Shown one piece after another: positions 1 through 8,757 of a stretch of DNA of 64,000 nt. Position numbers and translations under genes: made by a program. The stretch comes from Burkholderia sp. D-99 (GTDB lineage Bacteria; Pseudomonadota; Gammaproteobacteria; Burkholderiales; Burkholderiaceae): NCBI RefSeq assembly GCF_011605345.1, contig NZ_JAAOXM010000002.1:620001-684000 (forward strand), read 5' to 3'. Positions within the stretch are counted from its first letter, which is position 1. Every line of letters starts with the position of its first letter. The notes under the pieces were generated by a model. It was not told where the DNA came from, ran no database searches, and saw only the letters and a list, made by a program, of their open reading frames with translations.

Positions 1-400
1 CAAAACGGCTGTCGAGTTTCGTTCTCGCCGGATCGACGTATTTCCCCGCCTGCACCGCGTACAGCAGCGGAATGAAACCCTTGTGGATTTCCGCCGTGAG
101 AAAATTCAGCCATTCCATCAGCCGATAGCGGGCGAGCGTGCCATACGCAGGCGCAAGCGCGGCTTCCGGGCACAGATCCGCGAGATACTGCGCGATCACC
201 GGGCCTTCGCGCAGCAGCGTGCCGTCGTCGAGTTCGAGCAGCGGCACGTAGCCGAGTTCGGTCACATCGTAGTAATTGCGCCCGTCTTCAATGACGTGTT
301 TGCGCGCGTCGACCTTGATGACCTCCGCGTCGATGCCGCCTTCGCGCAGCACGATGCAGATGGCCTGCGAACAGCTTCCGGGAGCGTGATAGAGCTTCAT
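1..400 (-). CDS. Glutathione S-transferase, GstA-like (3' end outside window)
   Basis: The first 133 residues of a cytosolic glutathione S-transferase, which conjugates or reduces electrophiles with glutathione. The thioredoxin-fold N-terminal domain is visible: MKLYHAPGSCS opening, VPLLELDDGTLL with the cis-proline, and EGPVIAQYLAD, where the E/S pair normally contacts glutathione. The helical domain begins near residue 85 and runs off the window edge. The start is the ATG at 398-400. The gene is divergent from the HxlR regulator at 537, so control by that regulator is plausible. It most resembles the bacterial beta class. Confidence 0.9.
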   Translation of the reverse strand, partial: MKLYHAPGSCSQAICIVLREGGIDAEVIKVDARKHVIEDGRNYYDVTELGYVPLLELDDGTLLREGPVIAQYLADLCPEAALAPAYGTLARYRLMEWLNFLTAEIHKGFIPLLYAVQAGKYVDPARTKLDSRF

Positions 401-491
401 GCGTTTCCTTCGTGGGTTGTCCATGTATCGATTCGCCGCGACGCGGGCGCTAATATCTCGCATCGGCGCAGGGCTGGGAAGACGGCAGTCG

Positions 492-510
492 TTTGTGCCG
501 TAGTCACAAA
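492..510. promoter_or_regulatory. Dyad in the GST/HxlR divergent promoter
   Basis: A 6-bp inverted repeat, TTTGTG-N7-CACAAA, lies 26 bp before the HxlR start and about 92 bp before the GST start. HxlR-family regulators commonly bind short dyads in their own divergent promoters, so this is a candidate operator. Binding is inferred. Confidence 0.4.
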
Positions 511-536
511 AAATTTACCGACCAGGATTCAGCACG

Positions 537-929
537 ATGAAAACGAGTGCGACCGGATGTTCCGTTGAAGAAGCGATGCGCCTGCTCGGCGGCCGCTGGC
601 GGCTGCTGCTGGTGTCGTATCTGCTCGACGGGCCGCGACGCTTCAGCGACCTGCGCCGCGACATGCCCGGCATCTCGCAACGGATGCTGACGCTCGACCT
701 GCGCGCACTCGAAGACGCGGGGCTCGTGCGGCGCACCATCTATCCGGAAGTGCCGGTGCGGGTCGAGTACGACCTGACCGCCGACGGCGACCGGCTGCGG
801 CCCGTCGTCGAGGTCATGCGCGAATTCGGGCTGTGGCTGAAGGCACGCGATGCCGATGCGTCGTGCGATACCGGCGTGCCGCCCGGCGCGGCAGCCACGA
901 TCGAAACGGCCCTCCATTCCACCCGATAA
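537..929 (+). CDS. HxlR-family transcriptional regulator
   Basis: A 130-residue single-domain winged helix-turn-helix regulator. The family signature is clear: CSVEEAMRLLGGRWRLLLVSYLLDGPRRFSDLRRDMPGIS near residues 7-48, then the wing segment ending YDLTADGDRLRPVV. The Cys near the N-terminus is typical of HxlR proteins, some of which sense electrophiles or oxidants through it. Divergent orientation to the glutathione S-transferase suggests it controls that gene. No effector can be read from the sequence. Confidence 0.9.
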   Translation: MKTSATGCSVEEAMRLLGGRWRLLLVSYLLDGPRRFSDLRRDMPGISQRMLTLDLRALEDAGLVRRTIYPEVPVRVEYDLTADGDRLRPVVEVMREFGLWLKARDADASCDTGVPPGAAATIETALHSTR

Positions 930-962
930 CCCCATACAACCCTTACGCGGGAACCTACGTTC

Positions 963-1331
963 ATGGAACTTCATGCCACCGTCGGCGCGGCGACGTCCGA
1001 TCTCGACGACGACGAAAGCTTCGCCAACATCTACTGTCACGACGCCGAGCAGGACTATTGCTTCGCGCTATCGCGCTTTCCGGACGACACGCTGATCGAA
1101 GTGATGGTGCGCGACCAGATCAACTGGCGCGTCAAGGATCTGTCGGTGCGCCGGACGGACGACACGATCGACGTCGAACTCGAACCCGGCATCGCCGCGC
1201 GTCTCGATGGCCAGACGCGCTACGTGATCCATCTCGCACCCGGCCAGTACGATCCGGTCGCGCTGCGCGCCGCGCTGAAGGAGATCTTCGTCGGCAAGAA
1301 CGGTTTTCAGGACGACAGCACGCGCGGCTAA
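963..1331 (+). CDS. Conserved hypothetical protein, 122 aa
   Basis: I do not recognise the family. It is a small acidic soluble protein with no signal peptide or membrane segment. The N-terminal third is rich in Asp/Glu and has two Cys residues (YCHDAEQDYC). The rest reads as alternating strands, suggesting a compact beta-rich fold. It starts 33 bp after the HxlR gene on the same strand, so it may be co-transcribed with it. Its stop overlaps by 4 bp the stop of the convergent gene at 1328. Confidence 0.7.
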   Translation: MELHATVGAATSDLDDDESFANIYCHDAEQDYCFALSRFPDDTLIEVMVRDQINWRVKDLSVRRTDDTIDVELEPGIAARLDGQTRYVIHLAPGQYDPVALRAALKEIFVGKNGFQDDSTRG

Positions 1332-1876
1332 CGGCTCAGTCGCACGGTCATCGTCGCCTTCGCGATGGCCTGGTAGTGAGCAGTGAAGCCGACGACCGCA
1401 GGCGTCGCGTCACGCTCGACCGGCAGCTTCGCCACCTTGAGCGCGGTCAGCGCAATGACGTAGCGATGTGTCTCGCCCTGCGGCGGACACGGGCCAAGAT
1501 AGCCGGCGTGGCCGGTGTCGTTCTTCATCGGGACGGCACCCGGCGGCAGTCCGGCAACGTCATTGCCCGAGCCGGGCGCGATACCATGCGCCGACGCCGG
1601 TATGTCGGCGACGACCCAGTGCCAGAATCCGGAACCCGTCGGTGCGTCGGCATCGAACATCGTCAGCAGGTAGCTTTGCGTTCCCTCCGGGGCACCGCTC
1701 CACTGTATGGATGGCGAAATGTTTTGACCGTGGCAGCCGAAGCTGTCCGATACCTGTGCGTGATCAAACGCGCCGCCGGCGAGCTCCGCGCTTTCGATCG
1801 AGAAATCGCCCGCCCGCGCCGTACCGACAGCGAGCATCGCAACGCAAAGGGCGAAACCGGGCTTGAATGTCTTCAT
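1328..1876 (-). CDS. YbhB/YbcL family (PEBP-like) exported protein
   Basis: A 182-residue member of the phosphatidylethanolamine-binding/Raf-kinase-inhibitor-like family. A signal peptide spans about residues 1-22 (MKTFKPGF... ending ARA-GDF). Family motifs follow: CHGQNISPSIQWSGAPEGTQSY, the DADAPTGSGFWHWV ligand-pocket segment, and GYLGPCPPQGETHRYVIALTAL near the end. I chose the ATG at 1874-1876 because it opens directly into the signal peptide. Bacterial members have no established enzymatic role; periplasmic location is inferred. Confidence 0.88.
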   Translation of the reverse strand: MKTFKPGFALCVAMLAVGTARAGDFSIESAELAGGAFDHAQVSDSFGCHGQNISPSIQWSGAPEGTQSYLLTMFDADAPTGSGFWHWVVADIPASAHGIAPGSGNDVAGLPPGAVPMKNDTGHAGYLGPCPPQGETHRYVIALTALKVAKLPVERDATPAVVGFTAHYQAIAKATMTVRLSR

Positions 1877-2094
1877 CGTCAACCTCACCAGCAAACAGGA
1901 ATGGAACCGACATTCTTGCAATCGCGCCAACCCCGAACAAGGCGGGCAAAGGTACCGGTATCGCTACTACCCGGCAACGCCAAACCGAGTCTGAGCCGCT
2001 CGCGCAAAAAACCGGATGCCGGTACATTGGCGGCAAACGGAAGCCGGGGCCGGCCGCTTCCATCCTCACCACGCCCTTCATGCCTGATCCGACC

Positions 2095-2955
2095 ATGACG
2101 CGCCCCTCGCGACTCCGTGCGCTGCTCCACGGCTCCATGCTGCTCGTCGCCTGCACATCGCTCGCGCCCGCCGCGCACGCGGCCAAACCGCTGCTCACGT
2201 TCAAGGTCGACGACACCGTCACGGCCCGCGTCGAACGGGCGGATAGCGAGCACATCACCGTGCGCTTCCTGCCGAGCGGCAAGACGCAAACGCTCGACGT
2301 GACCGCCGCCGACGAGGAAGGCCACTATCACCTCGCGTCGGACGACTACAACTTCGACGGCCACCGCGATCTCGCGATGCACGCGACGCTCGGCATGGTC
2401 AACGACAGCTACGGCATCTACCTGTACAACGCCGCGCGCCAGCAGTTCGAGCCGCTGCGGATGCCGGCGAGCAACATGCCGCACGGCAATTGCGACGACC
2501 TGGTCAACGTGGTGGCGAAGCCGAAGGAGCGCACGCTGTACAGCTCGTGTCGCGGCGGGCCGATCTGGTACACCGATGCGTATCGCTTCGACGCCGGCGG
2601 CAGGATGTACCTGTACCAATCCAGCGAGGCGATACCGGACGACTTGCGCGACCTGCTCGACGCGGACAACGGCCCGTCGTCGATGCTGCTGACCTACGAC
2701 GCACAAGGCAAGCGCGTGTCGCGCCGCCCCGACGCCTACGGCGGCGGCACCGTCACGTTCAAGGTGCGCCCGGCGCGCCTGCCGCTGCACGACGCGATGA
2801 CCGACGCACCCACGCGCCGCTATGTCGTCGCAGGCGACACGGTGGAGGTGATCGACGCGAGTGCCGATTTCCAGTGGCTGAAGGTGCGGTATCGCAACCC
2901 GCACGCGGGCGTGGTGCAGGGCTGGGTTAGTGCGAAGGAGGCGATGGGCGACTGA
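2095..2955 (+). CDS. Exported protein with XAC2610-like motif and SH3-like C-terminus
   Basis: A 286-residue secreted protein. A signal peptide covers about residues 1-30 (RLRALLHG, hydrophobic run, AAHAA). The middle contains DYNFDGHRDLAM, the acidic loop typical of XAC2610-related periplasmic proteins, one of which is known as an inhibitor of a peptidoglycan hydrolase. The C-terminal 60 residues (VVAGDTVEVIDAS through GVVQGWVSAKEAM) look like a bacterial SH3 domain. An in-frame ATG at 2080 would add five residues. The envelope role is inferred from the motif and the signal peptide. Confidence 0.65.
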   Translation: MTRPSRLRALLHGSMLLVACTSLAPAAHAAKPLLTFKVDDTVTARVERADSEHITVRFLPSGKTQTLDVTAADEEGHYHLASDDYNFDGHRDLAMHATLGMVNDSYGIYLYNAARQQFEPLRMPASNMPHGNCDDLVNVVAKPKERTLYSSCRGGPIWYTDAYRFDAGGRMYLYQSSEAIPDDLRDLLDADNGPSSMLLTYDAQGKRVSRRPDAYGGGTVTFKVRPARLPLHDAMTDAPTRRYVVAGDTVEVIDASADFQWLKVRYRNPHAGVVQGWVSAKEAMGD

Positions 2956-3134
2956 TGCAAGCGGCATTTTCGCCGCGCTTTCCCACATACTGAACGCGCA
3001 ACATCCCATCAATAGGGATACCTGTCCAAATGTTGACGCGCTTCCCGCCACGGCTCTAACGTTCACCCCAACGCCATTCGATTCGGCCGCCCCGCTCGCG
3101 GGCGACGGCCGGGCATAGAACACAGGAGACAGCC

Positions 3135-4520
3135 GTGGCCCATTCCGCGTCGCGCACCCACGCCAACCCGCCGGATCAGTTGCACGCCCACGCCGGCATC
3201 GCATCCGATTCCGCCGCCCGTGCGGCCGCGGCACAAGCAGCGCCACCGAGCCGCAAGCGGCTGCTGATCCTCGCGCTGCTGTTCGTCACGGTCGTGATCA
3301 ACTATCTCGACCGCAGCAACCTGTCGATCGCCGCGCCCGCCTTGTTCAAGGAACTGAATATCGATCCCGTGCGCGCGGGCCTGGTGTTCTCGGCATTCGG
3401 CTGGACCTACGCGCTGATGCAATTGCCGGGCGGCTGGCTCGTCGACAAGGTATCGCCCCGCGTGCTGTATGCAGGCGCGCTTGCGTTGTGGTCGGCCGCG
3501 ACGTTGCTGCTCGGCTTCGCCGGTTCGTTCGTCGGGCTGATCGTGCTGCGTCTCGCGGTCGGCGCGCTCGAAGCGCCGGCCTACCCGATCAACAACCGCG
3601 TGGTGACGACCTGGTTCCCGACCCGCGAGCGCGCGAGCGCGATCGGCGGCTACACGTCGGGCCAGTTCGTCGGCCTCGCATTCCTCACGCCGGTGCTCGC
3701 GTGGCTGCAGGTGCATCTCGGCTGGCACATGGTGTTCGTCGCGACCGGCATCGCCGGCATCGTATGGGCCGCGATCTGGTATGCGGTGTATCGCGAGCCG
3801 CGCGCGTTTCGCGGCGTCAACGCGGCCGAAATCGCGCTGATCCGCGACGGCGGCGGCCTCGTCGATCTCGAGGACCGCATCGCAGCGCGCACCGAACGCG
3901 CACCGTCGACGTGGCGCGACCTCGGCGTCGTGCTCGGCCGGCGCAAGCTGTGGGGCATCTATCTCGGCCAGTTCGCGCTGAACTCGACGCTGTGGTTCTT
4001 CCTCACGTGGTTTCCGACCTATCTCGTCAAGTATCGCGGAATGGATTTCATCAAGTCGGGCTTTCTCGCGTCGCTGCCGTTCCTCGCCGCGTTCGTCGGC
4101 GTGCTGTGCTCGGGCGTGCTGTCGGACTGGCTGATGCGCCGCGGTGCATCTCAGGGCTTCGCGCGCAAGCTGCCGATCATCTCGGGGCTGCTGATCTCGA
4201 CCTGCATCATCGGCGCGAACTACGTCACGTCGACCGGCTGGGTAATCGCGTTCATGACGATCGCGTTCTTCGGCAATGGCTTCGCGTCGATCACGTGGTC
4301 GCTCGTATCGGGGCTCGCGCCCGCGCGGCTGATCGGCCTTACGGGCGGCGTGTTCAACCTGATCGGCAACCTGTCCGCGATCGCGACGCCGATCGTGATC
4401 GGGCTGCTCGTGAACGGCGCGGACTTCTCGCGCGCGATCACCTACATCGCCGCAATGGCGCTCGCGGGCAGCCTGTCGTACGGGTTGCTCGTCGGCAAGG
4501 TCGAACGCATCGACGCATGA
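3135..4520 (+). CDS. MFS transporter, anion:cation symporter type
   Basis: A 461-residue major facilitator superfamily carrier with twelve predicted membrane helices after a 45-residue Ala/Ser/His-rich N-terminal extension. The NYLDRSNLSIAAPALFKELNI segment in helix 1 and the GWLVDKVSPRVLYAGAL loop between helices 2 and 3 are typical of the ACS family (glucarate, galactonate and phthalate carriers). It converges on the C45 hydrolase at 4551. The substrate is probably an organic anion but cannot be fixed from sequence. Confidence 0.85.
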   Translation: MAHSASRTHANPPDQLHAHAGIASDSAARAAAAQAAPPSRKRLLILALLFVTVVINYLDRSNLSIAAPALFKELNIDPVRAGLVFSAFGWTYALMQLPGGWLVDKVSPRVLYAGALALWSAATLLLGFAGSFVGLIVLRLAVGALEAPAYPINNRVVTTWFPTRERASAIGGYTSGQFVGLAFLTPVLAWLQVHLGWHMVFVATGIAGIVWAAIWYAVYREPRAFRGVNAAEIALIRDGGGLVDLEDRIAARTERAPSTWRDLGVVLGRRKLWGIYLGQFALNSTLWFFLTWFPTYLVKYRGMDFIKSGFLASLPFLAAFVGVLCSGVLSDWLMRRGASQGFARKLPIISGLLISTCIIGANYVTSTGWVIAFMTIAFFGNGFASITWSLVSGLAPARLIGLTGGVFNLIGNLSAIATPIVIGLLVNGADFSRAITYIAAMALAGSLSYGLLVGKVERIDA

Positions 4521-4531
4521 ACGTCACGAGG

Positions 4532-4549
4532 GCGGCACACGCGTGCCGC
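4532..4549. terminator. Hairpin between convergent MFS and C45 hydrolase genes
   Basis: A perfect 7-bp stem (GCGGCAC / GTGCCGC) with a 4-nt loop fills the 30-bp gap between two convergent stop codons. There is no T tract, so it is at best a weak or Rho-assisted bidirectional terminator. Confidence 0.4.
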
Positions 4550-4550
4550 G

Positions 4551-5627
4551 TCAGAACCGCATGAACCCGTCGCGCGCGAGATCGTACGGATTGCCGGCCA
4601 CGTAGTCGAGCGCGCACGTATCGGTATCGATGCCGACGGTAAGCAGCGTTTCCCAGCGCTCGGTGTCGGGCATCGACAGGTCCGGATGGAAACACACAAT
4701 GGCCTGGTCGCCGGCCGCACCGCACATCGCCGCCGCGCGCTCGCGCACGTCGGCGCTCGTCATGCCTGCCACGACCTCGTTCAGGTGCGCGAAGCGTTCG
4801 CGCGTGGTCGAGCTGTCGGGCATGCATTCGCCGCCGCTCAACGCACGATCGAGGAAGTGGTTCGTATGCAGCAGCCAGCCGTCCGGACGCGGCACGACCA
4901 CGCCGATACCGGACGGGCTCAGCTCGATGCTCGCCGCGCGCGGGTTCGCGTCATGCCGTGTGAACACGGTCAGCACCGTCGATGCGCTCACGCGCGCGGT
5001 GCGCGCGAGTTCGATCGCCTCCTGCACCGTCGTCGCATCTTCGAGCAGGCGCCGCGCGATCGCGTGCACGGGCACGCCGGCGCTGTCGTTGTCGCTCGCG
5101 TGATGCAGGATGTTGAAGTGCAGCCCGAGCCCCGCGCCGTTCACACCGAGCTTCGCCAGCATCCCGAACTCGGAGAACAGCTTGACGGTGCGGCCGTGCG
5201 GCGTCGCGAACTGCATCAGCAGCCCCTGCGGCGCGAGGCTGTCGTGCCAGTCCCACGTCTGCAGCGTGCGCGGCGCGTGCGGGCCGGCCGGCGCGTAAAC
5301 GGTCGTCGAGCACTCGCCTTCGGCCGATGCGGGCGCGGTCGCGAGGATCTCGGTGCGCGCGTTCAGGCACGCGAGCTGCCAGCGCGGCAAGTCGACGCCG
5401 TCGGCGATCGCCTCGACTTCGGCGGCGAGGCGCGGGCACCACGCCCCGAGCGCGGCCAGGCTCGCTTCGCCGATCTCCCGCGCACGCTGCGGCTCGATGC
5501 CGAGCTTCGAGAAGAACGCGAGGTAAAGCGCGACCGTCTCGCGAATCTCCGGCGCGAAGCGCGCGCCGATCAGGCGGCCGCGCTCGCGCGGATCGGTGAG
5601 GTCGGTCACGAAGGTGTGCAGCTTCAA
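4551..5627 (-). CDS. C45-family autoproteolytic acyltransferase/hydrolase
   Basis: A 358-residue N-terminal-nucleophile hydrolase of the acyl-CoA:6-aminopenicillanate acyltransferase (AAT) type. Members cut themselves just before a Cys, which becomes the nucleophile for amide hydrolysis or acyl transfer. That Cys is C106, in AEGECSTTVYAP. Downstream motifs match the family: QTWDWHDS, GLGLHFNILHH and LLHTNHFL. The start is TTG at 5625-5627, chosen because an AGGAG box lies 8 nt upstream and no ATG fits. It lies downstream of the DUF3138 porin and the PotF-like binding protein, so its substrate may be an acylated amine or polyamine (inferred). Confidence 0.82.
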   Translation of the reverse strand: MKLHTFVTDLTDPRERGRLIGARFAPEIRETVALYLAFFSKLGIEPQRAREIGEASLAALGAWCPRLAAEVEAIADGVDLPRWQLACLNARTEILATAPASAEGECSTTVYAPAGPHAPRTLQTWDWHDSLAPQGLLMQFATPHGRTVKLFSEFGMLAKLGVNGAGLGLHFNILHHASDNDSAGVPVHAIARRLLEDATTVQEAIELARTARVSASTVLTVFTRHDANPRAASIELSPSGIGVVVPRPDGWLLHTNHFLDRALSGGECMPDSSTTRERFAHLNEVVAGMTSADVRERAAAMCGAAGDQAIVCFHPDLSMPDTERWETLLTVGIDTDTCALDYVAGNPYDLARDGFMRF

Positions 5628-5650
5628 GGTCAAATCTCCTGTGTTGAATG

Positions 5651-5677
5651 CGTTCCGGGCCCGCACGGCCCGGAACG
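5651..5677 (-). terminator. Hairpin after the DUF3138 porin gene
   Basis: A perfect 10-bp stem (CGTTCCGGGC / GCCCGGAACG) with a 7-nt loop sits between the porin stop and the C45 hydrolase start. There is no T run. It may attenuate read-through or stabilise the upstream mRNA end. Confidence 0.45.
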
Positions 5678-5743
5678 TGATGCAGCGCGCAGCCGCTCGA
5701 CCGGTACGCGCGCCGGCCTGAGCGACGAGGGCGGCCAGGGCGG

Positions 5744-7333
5744 TCAGAACGAGTAGATGAACTGCATCCCGGCCAGATCGTTGCTGCGCGCGTACGTGCC
5801 GTTGTTCTTCAGGAACACCGGATGGTTCGCCGCGTCGTGGCGGTATTCGAGCTTCACGGTGATCTGCTGCGTCGGATAGAACAACAGGTCGGCCGTGATC
5901 GCGTAGCGCTGCGCGCCCTTGCACTCGGTGCCGTTCGTCGACGAACCCTGGAAGCACGCCGGATCGATGCCGAAGCCGCTCGACCCGTTCACCGACGGAT
6001 TGCCGCCCGCGAGCCCGTACTGGATGTTCGTGCCGCCACCGCCGTTCGACGTGTTGTTCAGGTAGTCGAAGCGCAGCGTCGCGCCCATGCGGCCGACCCA
6101 CGCCTGCGTCCACTTCGTATGGCCGAGCAGCGACATCCCGTACCAGCGCGCGGTGCCGCCGTTCCACGCGCCCTTCTGCAGCTCGCCGTAATCGACCTGC
6201 GCGTTGACCTGCGTCTTGTCGTGCGTATAGGTCACGTCGGCTTCCACGTACTTGTAGAGGCCGGTCGGCGACGAGCCGTTGCACTGGTAGCCGTAGCCGC
6301 CCGCCGTCGCGCACGGCGAGAACAGCGACTGCCGGCCCAGCATCCCGGAAATGCCGAAGTCGAAGGCGGTCGACGTCGCGTTGTCGAAGCGCGCGGTGAT
6401 CGTCGGCGTCCAGTTGGTCTTCGTCGTGTTGTTCGCCGCGTTCGCGATCGCGCCGGCGGTGCGCATCACCTCGTTGCCGATCACGACCTGCCAGAAGCGC
6501 GTCATCGCCGCGTTGGAGCCCTTCAGCCCGACGCCGATCAGGTTGCCCGGTTCGCTGAAGTCGTACAGCAGCCCGTGCGTGAGCGTCAGCATCTGGTTCG
6601 ACGGCTGCACCTCGTAGCCGGCGAGGCTCGGCATCATCCCGACCTCGAAGGTGCGCGTCGTGCTGAGCGGCACGGTCACCACGGCCTGCGTGACGATGTT
6701 GTTGCCGACGCCGCCGTGCGAATTGCTGAACACGTTGCCGAAGCCCCGGTTCGGCTGGATCACGATCTCCGCCGCCGGCGCCATCGGGCCGACGCCGAAG
6801 GTCTTCTTGATGTCGAGGTAGACGTCGCCGATCGTGCTATTGAAGTAGTCGTACGCGCCCGGGTCGTGGTTCAGGAACTGGAAGCCGGACGTGCGCTGCG
6901 CACGGTTGAACAGGTACACGGGATCGACGTAGCCGGTGATGCTCAGGCCCGCGAGCGGGCCGGTGGTCGCGGCTTCCTGCAGCGAGTCGACCTTCAGCGA
7001 CGCGTTCGCGATCTGCTCGCGCATCTGCTGCAGGTCGTCGTTCGTGAGCGCCGGTGCGGAATCCGTGGCCGGCGCGGCGGCCGCCGCCGTGTTGATCGTG
7101 CCGATCTTCGCGCCGCCTGATGCGGCGGTGGCGGCGGTGGCGGTCGTTGCGGCGCCGGGCGCCTGCGCGGCCTGCATGCTCGCGCGCAGTTCGTTCACCT
7201 GCTGCTGCAGCGCAGTGACCTGCGCCTGCAGCGCCTTCATCTTGCTCGCGTCGGTCGCCTGCGGCGTGTGCGCGAATGCGGAGGCCGCTTCGAACGCAAG
7301 CAGGCACAGCGCCGTCATGTGTTTGATTTTCAT
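5744..7333 (-). CDS. DUF3138-type outer-membrane beta-barrel porin
   Basis: A 529-residue outer-membrane protein. A signal peptide ends near residue 21 (ASAFA-HTP). Next come a heptad coiled coil (KMKALQAQVTALQQQVNELRASMQ) and an Ala/Thr/Gly linker, and then a barrel of alternating aromatic/polar strands from about residue 125 to the terminal FIYSF. The terminal aromatic residue is the usual Bam recognition signal. The layout matches Burkholderia DUF3138 proteins and phosphate-selective-type porins. Sitting between a PotF-like binding protein and the C45 hydrolase, it probably imports their substrate (inferred). Confidence 0.7.
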   Translation of the reverse strand: MKIKHMTALCLLAFEAASAFAHTPQATDASKMKALQAQVTALQQQVNELRASMQAAQAPGAATTATAATAASGGAKIGTINTAAAAAPATDSAPALTNDDLQQMREQIANASLKVDSLQEAATTGPLAGLSITGYVDPVYLFNRAQRTSGFQFLNHDPGAYDYFNSTIGDVYLDIKKTFGVGPMAPAAEIVIQPNRGFGNVFSNSHGGVGNNIVTQAVVTVPLSTTRTFEVGMMPSLAGYEVQPSNQMLTLTHGLLYDFSEPGNLIGVGLKGSNAAMTRFWQVVIGNEVMRTAGAIANAANNTTKTNWTPTITARFDNATSTAFDFGISGMLGRQSLFSPCATAGGYGYQCNGSSPTGLYKYVEADVTYTHDKTQVNAQVDYGELQKGAWNGGTARWYGMSLLGHTKWTQAWVGRMGATLRFDYLNNTSNGGGGTNIQYGLAGGNPSVNGSSGFGIDPACFQGSSTNGTECKGAQRYAITADLLFYPTQQITVKLEYRHDAANHPVFLKNNGTYARSNDLAGMQFIYSF

Positions 7334-7357
7334 GTCGTGGGTGGTCGTCGGGACGAG

Positions 7358-7395
7358 CGCGCCCCCGCCCGCCGCGATGAGCGGCGGGGCGCGCG
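7358..7395 (-). terminator. GC-rich hairpin between binding-protein and porin genes
   Basis: An interrupted inverted repeat (CGCGCCCC, 3-nt bulge, CCGCCGC / GCGGCGGGGCGCG) occupies the gap between the binding-protein stop and the porin start. With no T tract it is more likely an mRNA-stabilising or partial-termination element, which could set high binding-protein against low porin expression. Confidence 0.35.
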
Positions 7396-7431
7396 ATAGG
7401 TATGCGGGAGTCGGGAGAAGCGGCGGCCGGC

Positions 7432-8547
7432 TTACTCGGTCTTCAGCTTCGTCCAGAGACGGTTCTGCAGACGCATCAGCTCAGGCGGAACCGGCTTGCT
7501 GAGGCTCAGCTTGCGGATCACGTCGGCGGGCGGGAACACGGCCGGATCGCTCGTCACTTCGGCACGCACGAGGCGCTTCGACGACGGCACGGCCGACGGG
7601 TACGACGTGTCGTTGGTCAGGTTCGCGCTCTCCTTCTCCGACAGCACGAAGTTGACGAACTTCAGCGCGGCGTCCGGGTGCGGCGCATCCTTCGGCACCG
7701 CCATCATGTCGAACCACATCGCGCTGCCCTCGGTCGGGATCACGTACTTGATGTGATACGGCTTCTTCGCGGAAGCGGCCGCGATCCGCGCGGAGTTCAC
7801 GTCGCCCGACCAGCCGAGCGCGAGGCAGATGTCGCCGCCCGCGAGATCGTTGATGTAGCTGCTCGAATTGAACTGCGTGATGTACGGCCGCACCGACTTC
7901 AGCAGCTCGTACGCGGCCTGGTAGTCGGCCGGGTTCGTCGTGTTCGCATCCTTCTTCAGGTAGACCAGCGCCATCCCGAACGCATCGACCGGCGAATCGA
8001 GCACCGACACGCCGCAGCTCCTCAGCTTCTGCGCGTACTTCGGGTCGAACAGCAGCGCCCAGCTGTCGAGCGGCGCGTCGTTGCCGAGCGCGGCCTTCAC
8101 CTTCTCGACGTTCATCCCGAGGCCATCCGTGCCCCACGTCCACGGAATGCCGAACTGGTTGCCCGGATCGTCCTTCGCGAGCACCTTCATGATCTCCGGA
8201 TCGAGCAGCCCGTAGTTCGGCACCTGGCTCTTGTCGATCTTGCGGAAGATGCCGGCCTGCAGTTGCCGCGCCCAGAAGATGTCGGACGGCACGACGACGT
8301 CGTAGCCCGACGTGCCCGACAGCAGCTTCGCCTGCAGCGTCTCGTTCGAATCGAACTCCTGGTAGACGACCTTGATGCCGGTCGCCTTCTCGAAGTTCGC
8401 GATCGTCGCCTTGCCGATCGAGTTGCCCCAGTTATACACGTTGACGACGTCCGCCGCGTGCGCAACCGGCGCGCCGGCCCACAGGACGCCGCCCAGCGCG
8501 AGCGCCGCGCATGCCGTTCTCAGATGCTTGCTCCAATCCCCTGCCAT
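7432..8547 (-). CDS. Periplasmic polyamine-binding protein, PotF/PotD-like
   Basis: A 371-residue ABC-type solute-binding protein. A signal peptide ends near residue 31 (PVAHA-ADVV). The mature protein opens with VNVYNWGNSIGKATIANFEKATGIKVVYQEFDSNE, the putrescine/spermidine-binding signature, followed by GYDVVVPSDIFWARQLQAG and GIPWTWGTDGLGMNV. The ATG at 8545-8547 has a strong GGAGGAAACC box. No permease or ATPase gene adjoins it. The nearest, potGHI at 42-45 kb, lacks its own binding protein, so the two may work together (inference). Confidence 0.87.
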   Translation of the reverse strand: MAGDWSKHLRTACAALALGGVLWAGAPVAHAADVVNVYNWGNSIGKATIANFEKATGIKVVYQEFDSNETLQAKLLSGTSGYDVVVPSDIFWARQLQAGIFRKIDKSQVPNYGLLDPEIMKVLAKDDPGNQFGIPWTWGTDGLGMNVEKVKAALGNDAPLDSWALLFDPKYAQKLRSCGVSVLDSPVDAFGMALVYLKKDANTTNPADYQAAYELLKSVRPYITQFNSSSYINDLAGGDICLALGWSGDVNSARIAAASAKKPYHIKYVIPTEGSAMWFDMMAVPKDAPHPDAALKFVNFVLSEKESANLTNDTSYPSAVPSSKRLVRAEVTSDPAVFPPADVIRKLSLSKPVPPELMRLQNRLWTKLKTE

Positions 8548-8640
8548 GGTTTCCTCCGTCGATATCATGATCCGCTCGCGATGAACGGTGTGTGCTTCGG
8601 TCCGGAAAAATGTAGCCAGAGGAAATTGGCCGGTCTGCCC

Positions 8641-8655
8641 TGCCAATAGGGGGAC
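8641..8655. promoter_or_regulatory. Candidate LuxR-regulator box upstream of the binding protein
   Basis: Read on the minus strand the sequence gives GTGTCCCCCTATTGGCA, about 95-110 bp before the binding-protein start. It shares the CCCCCTAxTG core with the site at 16137 and, on the plus strand, the GGGGGACAmGC string found at 16077. Function is inferred from recurrence. Confidence 0.35.
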
Positions 8656-8757
8656 ACGCCGCACAATCGGCGCATCCGGTTCCGGCCGGATGCGCCGATC
8701 CTCGAAAACGGAAGCCATCTGAAAGCAACCGTCACCGCTTCGTCAGCCGAAAACCGC

